DNA of 64,000 nucleotides, taken from the NCBI GenBank assembly GCA_963710135.1, contig CAVPYY010000006.1:62001-126000 (forward strand), given 5' to 3'. The number at the start of each line of letters is the position of its first letter. The first letter of the stretch is position 1. Both the position numbers and the translations under genes were made by a program. This DNA is from SG8-30 sp963710135 (GTDB lineage Bacteria > Pseudomonadota > Gammaproteobacteria > Steroidobacterales > Steroidobacteraceae). Shown here piece by piece: positions 36,617 to 45,265 of the stretch. A model generated the notes under the pieces. That model was not told where the DNA came from. It worked only from the letters and a program-made list of their open reading frames with translations, and did no database searches.

Positions 36617-36932
36617 GGTCGGATCGTTGCGGGCCGGCGGGATTGCGCGGCAGTCTAGGGACCGACGGAAACGGGTGTCAACGCGAAAGCGCCGCGGCCT
36701 TGCGTACGGGCGCGTGCAGTCGAGTCGAAAAAAAAGCGGCTTGATAACAAGCCGCTCTTGCCAGGCATCCGCGCGACCCGAAGGTCAGCGGCGAATGCTC
36801 CCCTCTCTCCCCGCTTTGTCTTGTCGTTTTCCGCGGGGCAGTCCCCTCAGCGTCACCGCACGCTAACTTGCGCAAGGCGGCATCGCAACCGTTTTCGTTC
36901 CTGCGTTGCAAAACCGCGCTGTCGCAGTCCGC
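36617..36932. other. Non-coding interval with terminator
   Basis: This 316-bp stretch between two minus-strand genes holds a clear intrinsic terminator at 36728-36756 for transcripts coming from the FAD oxidase gene. No convincing open frame, repeat or operator copy is visible in the rest. Confidence 0.6.
36728..36756 (-). terminator. Rho-independent terminator after the FAD oxidase gene
   Basis: AGCGGCTTG and CAAGCCGCT form a nine-pair stem with an ATAA loop. Eight A on the left become a U-run at the 3' end of a minus-strand transcript. This is the best intrinsic terminator in the window. It lies about 180 bp beyond the oxidase stop, so the REDY-MFS-ABC unit is transcribed separately. Confidence 0.88.
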
Positions 36933-38574
36933 TCAAACGACGCGTCCGGTCTGACCGGCCGGCATCTTGCCGGCAACCTGCCCGAGCCCGAGGCTGCCGG
37001 GATTCATCAGCCCGAGCGGGTCCAGCAGCTGCTTGATCGCCGACAGCAGCGATGCGGCGCCCGGCTCGAGTCCCTGCTGGTACAGGTAGAACCTGCCCAG
37101 CTGGAAGCTCACCGCACCGTGCTCCATGAAACAGCGCGCCAGGTCGGCACGCATGCGGTCGACCGCGGCCCGCGCCTCGGGGTTGCGCGGATAGGACGGA
37201 AGCCTGGCGAGGTAGGCGGGATCCAGCACGCGCTCGTGGAACAACTCCCGCGCATCGGGCCAGTACATCACCGGCTCGATCAGGATGGCGCGGTCCGCGA
37301 CGTTGCAGATCAGGTAGCCATGGTCGATGTCATGGCGCTCGCAAGCGGCGCGATGGGACTCGAACACCGCGTCGAGTGCCGCGAGCACCGCCGGGCGCTT
37401 TCGACAGCGGCACCGAGCCGTGCACCGGAACCCAGCGCTCGCCGCGCCGGCCCGATCATGCTGGTGACCTCGGCGAAGGGGTTCGCGCGCATCACCTGGG
37501 GGATGGTGCTGGCCACCTCGGCGCCGCGCTGGCCGATCACCTGCCTGAGCCGGGCGGCGCGCGCGTCGGCGTCGGCGGCGTCATCGGCCCTCGACATTGA
37601 AGTGGGCCGAGAAATGCGCATCCGCCAGGAAACCGCGGCCGGCCAGCACGACCTTGGCGCCTTCCTTCAGCGCCTTGAGGCCGCCGCCGGCGGACTTCAT
37701 CACCTGGCCGAGCGCCTTGGCGTCTTCGCTCAGGCTGACGCGCTTCATGCGGACCTTCTGCATCCCGGGATCGAACGCGAACGCCTCGGCCGCGAGGCCT
37801 GCACGCGCCACGTCGGCGAGCACCGACAACAGGCGGGCCGAGTCCGGGAAGCCGAAGGACACGTGTCGGCAATGCCCGGGCCGCGGAATCAGCCTGAGCG
37901 TCGCGCGCGCCTTGATGCCGAGTGCTCCGCAGTCCCCGGTGAACAGGCCGCTCAGGTCCGGGCCGAACTGGCGCATGAAGGGCGAGCCGTTGGCGTTGGC
38001 ATGGCCGCCGACGCGCGCAACGGTGCCGTCCGCCAGCACCACGTCGAGACCCAGCAGGCTCTCCGCGGCGGGTCCGTACTGTCCGGAGCCGAGGAACAAC
38101 GCGCCCTGCGACAGACCGCCGCCGACGGTGGCGCGCAGGCCCGACAGGGTGCCCCACATCGGCGTGCGCAGGCCGCGCGGCTCCAGCACCGCGTTGAGCG
38201 CATTCCAGGTGATGCCGCACTCGACCGTGACGTAGCCGTCTGCCTCGTTCAAGTCGACGACGCGGTCCAGGCGGGTCAGGTCGATGGTCACGAACGCACC
38301 GCCGTCTTGGGTGTAGCCGCGCGTATAGGACATGCCGCCGCCTCGCGGGATCACCGCCAGGCCCGCGGTCGTGGCGACGCGGACCGCGGCGGCGAGCTCG
38401 TCGACGCTGCCGGGCCTGAGTACCGCGAGCGGAGGTGCGCCGATGTCGTGTACGTCCTGCGAGTAGAACTCGAGGTCCCGCGCATCCTGCAGGACGTGCT
38501 CCCGGCCGAGGCATTCGACGAACGCGGAGATCGCGCCTGCCCCCATCGGGGAGCCGCTCGGCAGCGTGGGTCAT
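36933..38574 (-). CDS. FAD-linked (PCMH-type) oxidoreductase, frameshifted
   Basis: The ATG at 38574 has GGAGG six bases upstream and encodes MTHAAERLP. One extra base joins it to the long frame GAGAISAFVECLGREHVLQD. The FAD domain is clear: RPGSVDELAAAVRVATTAGLAVIPRGGGMSYT, GYVTVECGITWNAL, SGLRATVGGGLSQGALFLGSGQYGP and GDCGALGIKARATLRL. The C-terminal half lies in two further frames (QVIGQRGAEVAST, HDIDHGYLICNV, LLDPLGLMNPGSLGL). The repaired length is about 545 residues. The family oxidises hydroxy acids, alcohols or phenols (GlcD/vanillyl-alcohol-oxidase-like). It is divergent from the IclR gene, a likely regulator. Confidence 0.82.
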
Positions 38575-38764
38575 GCAGGCCTCCGGGAACTGCTGTCTGA
38601 AATGTGGGTCGATTATTGTGGCGTGTGGCAGGCGGCACAACGGATTCGGCGGGAGGGCTCGACCTCGCGTCGTTCGGCAAGCCGGAAACCCGATGACCGC
38701 CTGTTGGACAGCACGACGTGCGATTCTCTACACTCAGGGGGCAAATCCCCCAGGGAACAGCCTG

Positions 38765-39577
38765 ATGCCGGACTCAACGCGACCGATTCGCGCTCTGTTA
38801 CGGGGCCTGGATGCCCTGAAGGTGCTGAACGTCCGCAGCGGCGCCACGGTCTCGGAAGTCGCCGGGGACATTCGTCTGCCGCGCACGACGACCTATCGCG
38901 TCCTCGAGACGCTGGCGGCGGCGGGCTACATCTATCGTGACCCGGCTGACGACCGCTATCGCCTCAGCATCATGGTGCGCGCCCTGTCCGACGGCTTCGA
39001 CGACGAGGCGTGGGTGGGCCAGATCGCGCGCCCCATCCTCGCCGAGCTGTCGCGCGAGACGGTCTGGCCGGTGGCGATTGCCACGTTGTCCGGGACCAGC
39101 ATGATGGTGCGCGAGACCACCGATCATCGCAGCCCGATCGCGGTGGAACGGCAGACCGCCGGCACCCGGCTGCCCGTGCTCACGAGCGCAGCTGGCCGCG
39201 CGTATCTCGCTTACTCCGCGCCCGCGCAGCAGGACGCGCTGATCGAAATTCTCAGCCGGTCGGCGCGCGAGGAGGACAAGCTCGCGCGCAACCCGGCGGA
39301 ACTCAAGCGGATCATCAACGAGACCCGCACGCAGGGCTATGCGTCCGCGGTGCAGGCTCGCCGCATCGCCGACGAAATCAGCCTCGCGGTGCCGGTGATG
39401 GATCACGATCGGGTGCTGGCGGCTTTGTCCCTGCGCTTCTCGGCGACCGCGGTGCCGATGAAACTGGCCCTAGAGCGATTTCTGCCCCGCCTGAGCGACG
39501 CCGCCGGCCAGATCGCCCGGCGGCTCGACGAAGAGCGCGGCGGCCGCCCGCAGCCGGCCGCGAGCGACAGCCCCTGA
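38765..39577 (+). CDS. IclR-family transcriptional regulator
   Basis: The 270-residue protein starts at ATG 38765. The N-terminal winged helix shows ALKVLNVRSGATVSEVAGDI and LPRTTTYRVLETLAAAGYI. The C-terminal IclR effector domain shows SSAAGRAYLA-type residues (here TSAAGRAYLAYSAP), QARRIADEISLAVPVMD and LALERFLPRLSDAA. IclR proteins usually control an adjacent catabolic operon in response to a small aromatic or organic acid. Likely targets are the divergent FAD oxidase and possibly the downstream nitrilase-ETF unit. The frame extending upstream to 38435 is a shadow. Confidence 0.9.
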   Translation: MPDSTRPIRALLRGLDALKVLNVRSGATVSEVAGDIRLPRTTTYRVLETLAAAGYIYRDPADDRYRLSIMVRALSDGFDDEAWVGQIARPILAELSRETVWPVAIATLSGTSMMVRETTDHRSPIAVERQTAGTRLPVLTSAAGRAYLAYSAPAQQDALIEILSRSAREEDKLARNPAELKRIINETRTQGYASAVQARRIADEISLAVPVMDHDRVLAALSLRFSATAVPMKLALERFLPRLSDAAGQIARRLDEERGGRPQPAASDSP

Positions 39578-39623
39578 CCGACCTCAGGCCCCTGCAGGTT
39601 GCGAGTCGGAGAGTGAGGCCGGT

Positions 39624-39653
39624 TTGACACTGGCTGCACCGGTTGCGTAGTTT
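39624..39653 (+). promoter_or_regulatory. Possible sigma-70 promoter for the nitrilase-ETF operon
   Basis: TTGACA at 39624-39629 is a perfect -35. An 18-base gap leads to TAGTTT, a weak -10 (three of six). It lies about 70 bp upstream of the ATG at 39722 and downstream of the IclR gene. Predicted by eye only. Confidence 0.4.
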
Positions 39654-39673
39654 GCGCGCTGCAAAATAAGAGC

Positions 39674-39708
39674 GAGCCGTAGCGGCTCTACATTGAGCGC
39701 TGGCGCTC
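39674..39708 (+). other. Two small hairpins in the leader of the nitrilase-ETF operon
   Basis: GAGCCG-TAG-CGGCTC (39674-39688) and GAGCG-CTGG-CGCTC (39695-39708) lie in tandem just upstream of the GAGGA ribosome site. If the promoter above is right, they form the first 50 bases of the transcript. Confidence 0.4.
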
Positions 39709-39721
39709 CTTTCGAGGATCC

Positions 39722-40768
39722 ATGAGCGACGAGATCACCGCATACCGGGCCGTGGCCCTGCAGTTGACCTGTCATGCGGTCAACGACTGCGCTGACCGGG
39801 CTGCCGCCCGCGCGCGGATGATGCAGAACGTGGAGCGCGTGGAGCGCGGCATCCGCGGTTCCAAGCAGTTCCTCGGCCCGGACCTCAAGCTGGTGGTCCT
39901 GCCCGAGTACCTGCTGACCAGCTATCCGCTCGGCGAGACCATCGCCGGATGGCTGGACAAGGCGGCCATCGCCCCGGACGGTCCGGAGTACGCAGCCCTG
40001 GCCGCGGTCGCGGCGAAGCTCGACGTGTACCTCGCCGGTAACGCCTACGAATCGGACCGGCATTTCCCCGGCTTGTACTTCCAGACCAGCTTTTGCCTGT
40101 CGCCTGCGGGTGAGACCGTGTTGCGCTACCGGCGACTCGTCTCCATGTTCGCGCCGACGCCGCACGATGTCTGGGATCGCTACCTCGACGTCTACGGGCT
40201 CGACGGCGTGTTCCCGGTGGCCGATACCCCGATCGGCAGGCTGGCGGCCATCGCCTCCGAGGAAATCCTCTATCCGGAGATCGCGCGGGCGCTGGCCCTG
40301 CGTGGCGCAGAGGTATTCCTGCACAGCTCCAGCGAAGCAGGCTCGCCGCGGCTGACCCCGAAGGACATCGCCAAGCGAGCGCGGGCGTTGGAGAACCTGG
40401 CCTATGTGGTATCGGCGAACACCGCCGGCATCGTCGGGGTCGACATGCCCGGCGCCTCCGCCGACGGCTTGTCGAAAATCGTCGACTACCTGGGCGACGT
40501 GCGCGCGGAGGCACTGCCCGGAGAGTCGGCGAACGCCTGCGCGGAGATCGACCTCGGCGCGCTGCGCCGGTACCGGCGCCGGCCGGGCATGGGCAACCTG
40601 CTGTCGAGACAGCGGCTCGAGTTGTTCGCGGCGGTCTACGCCGGCAGCGTCTATCCGGCCAACTCCATGCTGGCGGCGGACGGGTCCGTCAGCGCGCCCG
40701 AGCGCCAGCATTTCGTCGCCACGCAGCGAGCGGTGATCGAGCGGCTGTCGCGGGACGGACTGATCTAG
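39722..40768 (+). CDS. Nitrilase-fold (carbon-nitrogen hydrolase-like) protein with altered catalytic residues
   Basis: The 348-residue protein has a GAGGA ribosome site. The nitrilase glutamate is present (E62 in VVLPEYLLTS). The usual lysine of the YRK motif is Arg (R138 in LRYRRLVSMFAPTPHD). At the nucleophile position the usual Cys is Ser (S179 in LAAIASEEILYPEIARAL). The flanking motifs RGAEVFLHSSSEAGSPR and ARALENLAYVVSANTAGI are well conserved for the fold. It may therefore be a non-catalytic or re-purposed member of the superfamily. It is the first gene of a unit with etfB and etfA, 30 bp upstream of them. No frame problem is seen, so the substitutions are not error artefacts. Confidence 0.82.
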   Translation: MSDEITAYRAVALQLTCHAVNDCADRAAARARMMQNVERVERGIRGSKQFLGPDLKLVVLPEYLLTSYPLGETIAGWLDKAAIAPDGPEYAALAAVAAKLDVYLAGNAYESDRHFPGLYFQTSFCLSPAGETVLRYRRLVSMFAPTPHDVWDRYLDVYGLDGVFPVADTPIGRLAAIASEEILYPEIARALALRGAEVFLHSSSEAGSPRLTPKDIAKRARALENLAYVVSANTAGIVGVDMPGASADGLSKIVDYLGDVRAEALPGESANACAEIDLGALRRYRRRPGMGNLLSRQRLELFAAVYAGSVYPANSMLAADGSVSAPERQHFVATQRAVIERLSRDGLI

Positions 40769-40798
40769 AACATCCAGAGAAACGAGGACGAATCTGCT

Positions 40799-41551
40799 AT
40801 GGGCAAGGTGATGGTCGGCGTGAAGCGCGTCATCGACTACAACGTCCGGGTCCGGGTCAAGCCGGACGCCTCGGGCGTGGTGACCGAAGGCGTGAAGATG
40901 AGCATCAATCCGTTCGACGAAATCGCTCTCGAGGAGGCGCTGCGCATCAAGGAACGGGGCGATGCCTCCGAAGTCGTCGCCGTCAGCATCGGCCCGGACG
41001 ATGCCCAGCAGCAGCTGCGCACGGCACTGGCGATGGGGGCCGATCGAGCAATTCTGGTCAAGGTCGACGGCGTGGTCGAGCCACTGACCGCGGCACGCGT
41101 CTTCCTGGCGCTGGCGCAGAAGGAGACGCCGGACATCGTGCTGCTCGGCAAGCAGGCGATCGACGACGACGCGAGCCAGACCGGCCAGATGCTGGCCGGT
41201 CTGTGGGGACGTCCACAGGCAACGTTCGCCTCCAAGGTCGAGATCAAGGGCGGCGTTGCGACCGTGATGCGCGAAGTGGACGCTGGTCTCGAGACCATCG
41301 AGGTCGATCTGCCGGCGGTGATCACGGTCGACCTGCGGCTCAATGAGCCGCGCTACGTGAAGCTCCCTGACATCATGAAGGCCAAGCGCAAGCCGCTGGA
41401 CGTCACCGATCTCGGCGCACTCGGCGTGACCGCCGATGGCCAGTTCACCGTGCACAAATGGGAGCCACCGGCTGAGCGGCAGAAGGGCGTCATGGTGAAG
41501 GATGCGGCGGAACTGGTGGCTGCGTTGCGCAGCAAGGGGCTGATCGGATGA
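40799..41551 (+). CDS. etfB: Electron transfer flavoprotein beta subunit
   Basis: The 250-residue protein begins MGKVMVGVKRVIDYNVRVRVKPD. It carries the ETF-beta signature region (DLPAVITVDLRLNEPRYVKLPDIMKAKRKP) and the AMP-binding area MGADRAILV. With EtfA it accepts electrons from acyl-CoA or N-methyl dehydrogenases and passes them to ETF-quinone oxidoreductase, which is not in the window. It overlaps etfA by four bases. Confidence 0.95.
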   Translation: MGKVMVGVKRVIDYNVRVRVKPDASGVVTEGVKMSINPFDEIALEEALRIKERGDASEVVAVSIGPDDAQQQLRTALAMGADRAILVKVDGVVEPLTAARVFLALAQKETPDIVLLGKQAIDDDASQTGQMLAGLWGRPQATFASKVEIKGGVATVMREVDAGLETIEVDLPAVITVDLRLNEPRYVKLPDIMKAKRKPLDVTDLGALGVTADGQFTVHKWEPPAERQKGVMVKDAAELVAALRSKGLIG

Positions 41552-42489
41552 ACAAGGTACTCATCGTTGCCGAGCACGCCGGCGGCAAGCTCAATCCCGC
41601 CATTGCCAAGTGCGTCACGTGTGCGCGGGGGATTCCGGATGCCGAGGTCACGGTGGCGGTGCTCGCCGCGGACGGCGCCGCGGTGGCCGCCGAGGCGGCC
41701 GCCCTCGAGGGCGTCGACCGCGTGCTGCAGGTGAACAACCCGGCCAATGCCGCGGTACTCGCGGCCGTGCTTGCGCCCCAGGTGGCCAAGCTCGCCGCGG
41801 GTTACAGCCACGTGTTCGGCCCGTCGACGACGTTCGGCCGCGACCTGATGCCGCGGGTCGCGGCGCTGCTCGGGGTCGGGCAACTGTCGGACGTGATGGC
41901 GGTCGAGTCGGCGACCCGTTTTCGCCGGCCGGTGTACGCCGGCAACGCGATCGTCACCGTCGAGGCGACGGGCGGACAGACCGTGGTCTGCACGGTCCGG
42001 GTCGCCTCCTACGACGCCGCCAAGTCGGGCGGCGCCAGCGCGCCGGTCGAGACGGCGGCGGTGGACGCGGAGCTGCCCACGCACACGCGCTTCGTATCGG
42101 TGTCCGCCGCCAAGAGTGACCGGCCCGACCTGCAGACCGCCGCACGGGTCGTTGCGGGCGGTCGCGCCCTCGGCAGCGCCGAGAAGTTCGACATCATCTA
42201 CAAGCTGGCTGAGAAGCTTGGCGCCGGAGTCGGCGCATCGCGGGCCGCGGTGGACGCCGGCTATGCGCCCAACGAGATGCAGGTGGGCCAGACGGGCAAG
42301 ATCATCTCGCCCGAGCTGTACGTGGCCATCGGCATTTCGGGCGCGATCCAGCACCTCACCGGCATCAAGGATGCCCGCACCATCGTCGCGATCAACAAGG
42401 ACGCGGAGGCGCCGATCTTCGAGGTGGCGGACATCGGGTTGGTCGGCGACCTGTTCACCATCGTTCCGGAGGTCGAGAAGCTGCTGTAG
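41548..42489 (+). CDS. etfA: Electron transfer flavoprotein alpha subunit
   Basis: The 313-residue protein starts at the ATG overlapping the etfB stop (ATGA). The C-terminal FAD-binding signature reads YAPNEMQVGQTGKIISPELY, followed by VAIGISGAIQHLTGIKDART and INKDAEAPIFEVADIGLVGD, all canonical. It is a full-length, intact partner of EtfB. No acyl-CoA dehydrogenase gene adjoins, so the electron donor in this region is unclear; the OYE-type reductase at 19.4 kb is one speculative candidate. Confidence 0.95.
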   Translation: MNKVLIVAEHAGGKLNPAIAKCVTCARGIPDAEVTVAVLAADGAAVAAEAAALEGVDRVLQVNNPANAAVLAAVLAPQVAKLAAGYSHVFGPSTTFGRDLMPRVAALLGVGQLSDVMAVESATRFRRPVYAGNAIVTVEATGGQTVVCTVRVASYDAAKSGGASAPVETAAVDAELPTHTRFVSVSAAKSDRPDLQTAARVVAGGRALGSAEKFDIIYKLAEKLGAGVGASRAAVDAGYAPNEMQVGQTGKIISPELYVAIGISGAIQHLTGIKDARTIVAINKDAEAPIFEVADIGLVGDLFTIVPEVEKLL

Positions 42490-42631
42490 GACGGCGTCAG
42501 GGTGTCCTTGAGCGCGGGAAACGACTCGAAGGATCTCTCGGAAGTCATTGAAAAGCTTCTGTTGGAGTATCGCAACTGTCGACCGGCGTGGAATCAAGGG
42601 CCATTGGGCCGCTGAGTCGCGAGACACCTCG

Positions 42632-44336
42632 ATGACGCCTGACGTAGTGCGCAAGCGCTTCATCGATGTGAGCCACGGCCAGGTGCATTGCCGTGTGGCG
42701 GGCACCGGCCCGCCGGTGATCCTCTTGCACGATTCGCCGCGGTCGTCCGTGATGCATCGGCCGCAGTTGCAGTGGCTGGCGCGGGACTTCACCGTCATCG
42801 CGCTCGACACACCGGGCTACGGCCGGTCTACCGCCCTGCCCGACGAGCCGGCGCCCGACATCCCGGCCTTTGCCGCGGCGCTGGCCGAGACGGTGACGGC
42901 GCTCGGCCTGGGGCCCTGCCCGGCTTACGGGTTCCATACCAGCTCCAAGATCCTGCTGGCACTTGCCACCCGTACGCCGGCCGTGCTCTCCGGCGCGATA
43001 CTGGACGGACTGTCACTGCCGGCCGCCGCGCCGGACGAGGCGTTCATCGAGCGTTACATGAAGCCGTTCGTCGTGCATGAGGACGGCTCGCACCTCGCGG
43101 CGTTGTGGACCCGCGTGCTGGACTTCCATCGTTTCTTTCCCTGGTTCGACCGGCGTGGCGAGACGAGACTCGGCCTGGGGCTGCCGGATGACGAGCGCCT
43201 GCACGAGTACTGCGTCGACACCCTGATGGCGGGCGCGGCCTGGACGTCGGCGTACGCGGCCGCCATGCGCTATCCGGCGCGCGGGACGATCGAGGCACTG
43301 CGCATTCCCACGACGGTCATGTGCCGCCGGTCGGATGTGTTGTATGGGTACCTCGAGGCGCTGCCTGATCCGCTGCCAGAGGGCGTCCGGGTCGAGCGCC
43401 TGGACGACGAGCCCGCGAACTGGCGCGACCGTGTCGGGATCCTGCTCGAGCAGTACACGCGTGAGCCGGCGCAGCGCCCGTTCTTCGCGGATCCGCTGCG
43501 CGCGTCTTCGGCCAGATCGGGTGCGCGCGGCTACGTGGATCGTGACTACGGCCAGATCCATGTCCGGCGCTTCGGCGGCGGTCACGCGGCGCCCGGTGCT
43601 GCTGCTGCACGACAGCCCCGGCTCCGGCGCCCGGCTTGCGGTGCTGGCGAACGCGATGGCGGTGGATCGGACGGTCCTGGTGCCCGACCTGCCGGGTGTC
43701 GGCGAGTCCGATCCCCTGCCCCAGCCCGAGCTTGCGGCTATGGTCGACTCGCTCGAGGCCGTCGTCGACCACATGGGCTGGAGTGAGTTCGATCTCTATG
43801 CCGAACACCTGGCCGTGCCGCTCGGCGTCGAGCTGGCTGCCCGCGCGGGCGCGCGCTGCCGCGCCGTGGTGCTCGACGGCGGCGTCCTCGCCGGGGCCCG
43901 GGGCCGGCGCGCATTGTGGCGCGACTATGCGCCGCGGCTCGAGCCGACCGCCGATGGCGCCCATCTGCTGACCGCCTGGCACATGTTGCGCAATGCGGAA
44001 ATGAGCTGGCCCTGGTTCAGCCGGGACGGCGCGGCGGCGCGGAGGATCCGGCCGGAGCTCGACCCGGCCCGCTTGCACGACATGCTGGTGGATGTCCTCC
44101 GGATGCCCGCATCCTATGGGGATGCGGCGCTGGCGGTACTGGAGTTCGCGCTGCGCGAACGGCTCCGTGCCGTGGATCAGCACGTCCTGCTGTTCGAGTC
44201 GGCGGGCGATCCCCGCTACGCCGACGCGCCGGCCTTGCAGCGTCGCCTGCGGCGCGCATCGCTCATGCCGCGGCCCGATGACGACGAGGCCCTGGCCCGG
44301 CGCTGCTGTGGGTTCTTTGAGGATCACGGATGCTGA
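42632..44336 (+). CDS. Tandem (two-domain) alpha/beta-hydrolase-fold protein, one frameshift
   Basis: The ATG at 42632 begins a fusion of two related hydrolase-fold domains, about 290 and 270 residues. Domain 1 begins KRFIDVSHGQVHCRVAGTGP and VILLHDSPRSS; domain 2 begins RGYVDRDYGQIHVRRFGG and VLLLHDSPGSG. They share the same HDSP oxyanion strand, pointing to an internal duplication. At the nucleophile elbow, where GxSxG is expected, domain 1 has GFHTS (H102) and domain 2 has AEHLA, so both place His where Ser should be. One extra base around 43560-43595 separates the frames. The stop overlaps the dsbB start by seven bases. The function is unknown. Confidence 0.8.
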
Positions 44337-44878
44337 GACGCGACTGGATTCGCTGGCTGGCGGAGCTTCCCGGCCGGCGCGGCGCCTGGCTCCTGCTGGC
44401 GCTGAGCGGCGTCGCGCTGGAGGGCTGTGCGCTCTACTTCCAATACGGCATGGGCTTCGATCCCTGCGTGATGTGCATCTACATCCGGGTCGCGGTGCTC
44501 GGCATCATCGCTGCCGGACTCGTCGGCGCCACGGCGCCGCGCATGATCGGCATCCGGGTGCTGGCACTGGCCGGATGGGCCGTGGCCGCCACCGCCGGCG
44601 TGCGGCTGTCGCGGGAGCTGGTCGAAATCCAGACGCCCGGCTCGTTCGCCGCCTGTTCGTTCCTGCCGCGCTTCCCGGAGTGGCTGCCGCTGCACGAATG
44701 GCTGCCGGAATTCTTCCTGCCGACGGGCCGCTGTACGGACGAGGTCTGGTCCTGGCTCGGACTGAGCATGGCCCAGTGGACGCAGTGGGTGTTCGTCGGC
44801 TACCTGACAGTGTTCGCGATCGTGCTACTGGCGTGGCTCGCCGCAGGATCCGCTAGACGTCAGACGGCGATCCGGTAG
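44330..44878 (+). CDS. Disulfide bond formation protein DsbB-like
   Basis: The 182-residue inner-membrane protein has four helices. The first periplasmic loop carries the CxxC pair in MGFDPCVMCIYIR. The second loop has Cys in FAACSFLPR and GRCTDEVW, the DsbB arrangement that reoxidises DsbA and passes electrons to quinone. Its start overlaps the hydrolase stop. The name DsbB fits well, although paralogues such as DsbI share the layout. Confidence 0.88.
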   Translation: MLRRDWIRWLAELPGRRGAWLLLALSGVALEGCALYFQYGMGFDPCVMCIYIRVAVLGIIAAGLVGATAPRMIGIRVLALAGWAVAATAGVRLSRELVEIQTPGSFAACSFLPRFPEWLPLHEWLPEFFLPTGRCTDEVWSWLGLSMAQWTQWVFVGYLTVFAIVLLAWLAAGSARRQTAIR

Positions 44879-45249
44879 AGCGCGGCAAGCGACAGGCCGA
44901 GCAGCACCAGCCAGGTCCCCGCGGTCCCCCAGAATCTGCCGAACGAGCGACCGGAGTGCTGGCTGAGTCCCCAGGCATGGAGGACCCGCGAGACGATCAG
45001 CACGATGCCCGCCCCATGCAGGGCCATGCCGGCGAGACCGTTCAATTCGCAGGCAAGCATGAGCACCAGGGTCAGGGGGACATACTCGACGAAGTTGGCC
45101 TGCACGCGCACGGCGCGTTCCATGCCCGGCTCGCTACCGGTCCCCAGGCTCGTCTTGTAACGCCAGCGCGCCTTCACCACGAGTCCGGCGAGCGCGAGCA
45201 GGATGAGCCCGCAAAGCGCGCCATAGAGGGCGGTAATCGGTGCGAACAT
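44860..45249 (-). CDS. MAPEG-family membrane protein
   Basis: The 129-residue protein has about four helices. The family signature ERAVRVQANFVEYVPLTLVLM is followed by HAWGLSQHSGRSFGRFWGTAG. MAPEG proteins include membrane glutathione transferases and peroxidases. Its 3' end overlaps the convergent dsbB gene by 19 bp. It follows the CurA-like gene by 16 bp on the same strand. Confidence 0.88.
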   Translation of the reverse strand: MFAPITALYGALCGLILLALAGLVVKARWRYKTSLGTGSEPGMERAVRVQANFVEYVPLTLVLMLACELNGLAGMALHGAGIVLIVSRVLHAWGLSQHSGRSFGRFWGTAGTWLVLLGLSLAALYRIAV

Positions 45250-45265
45250 CGCCTGCTCCCTTGCG

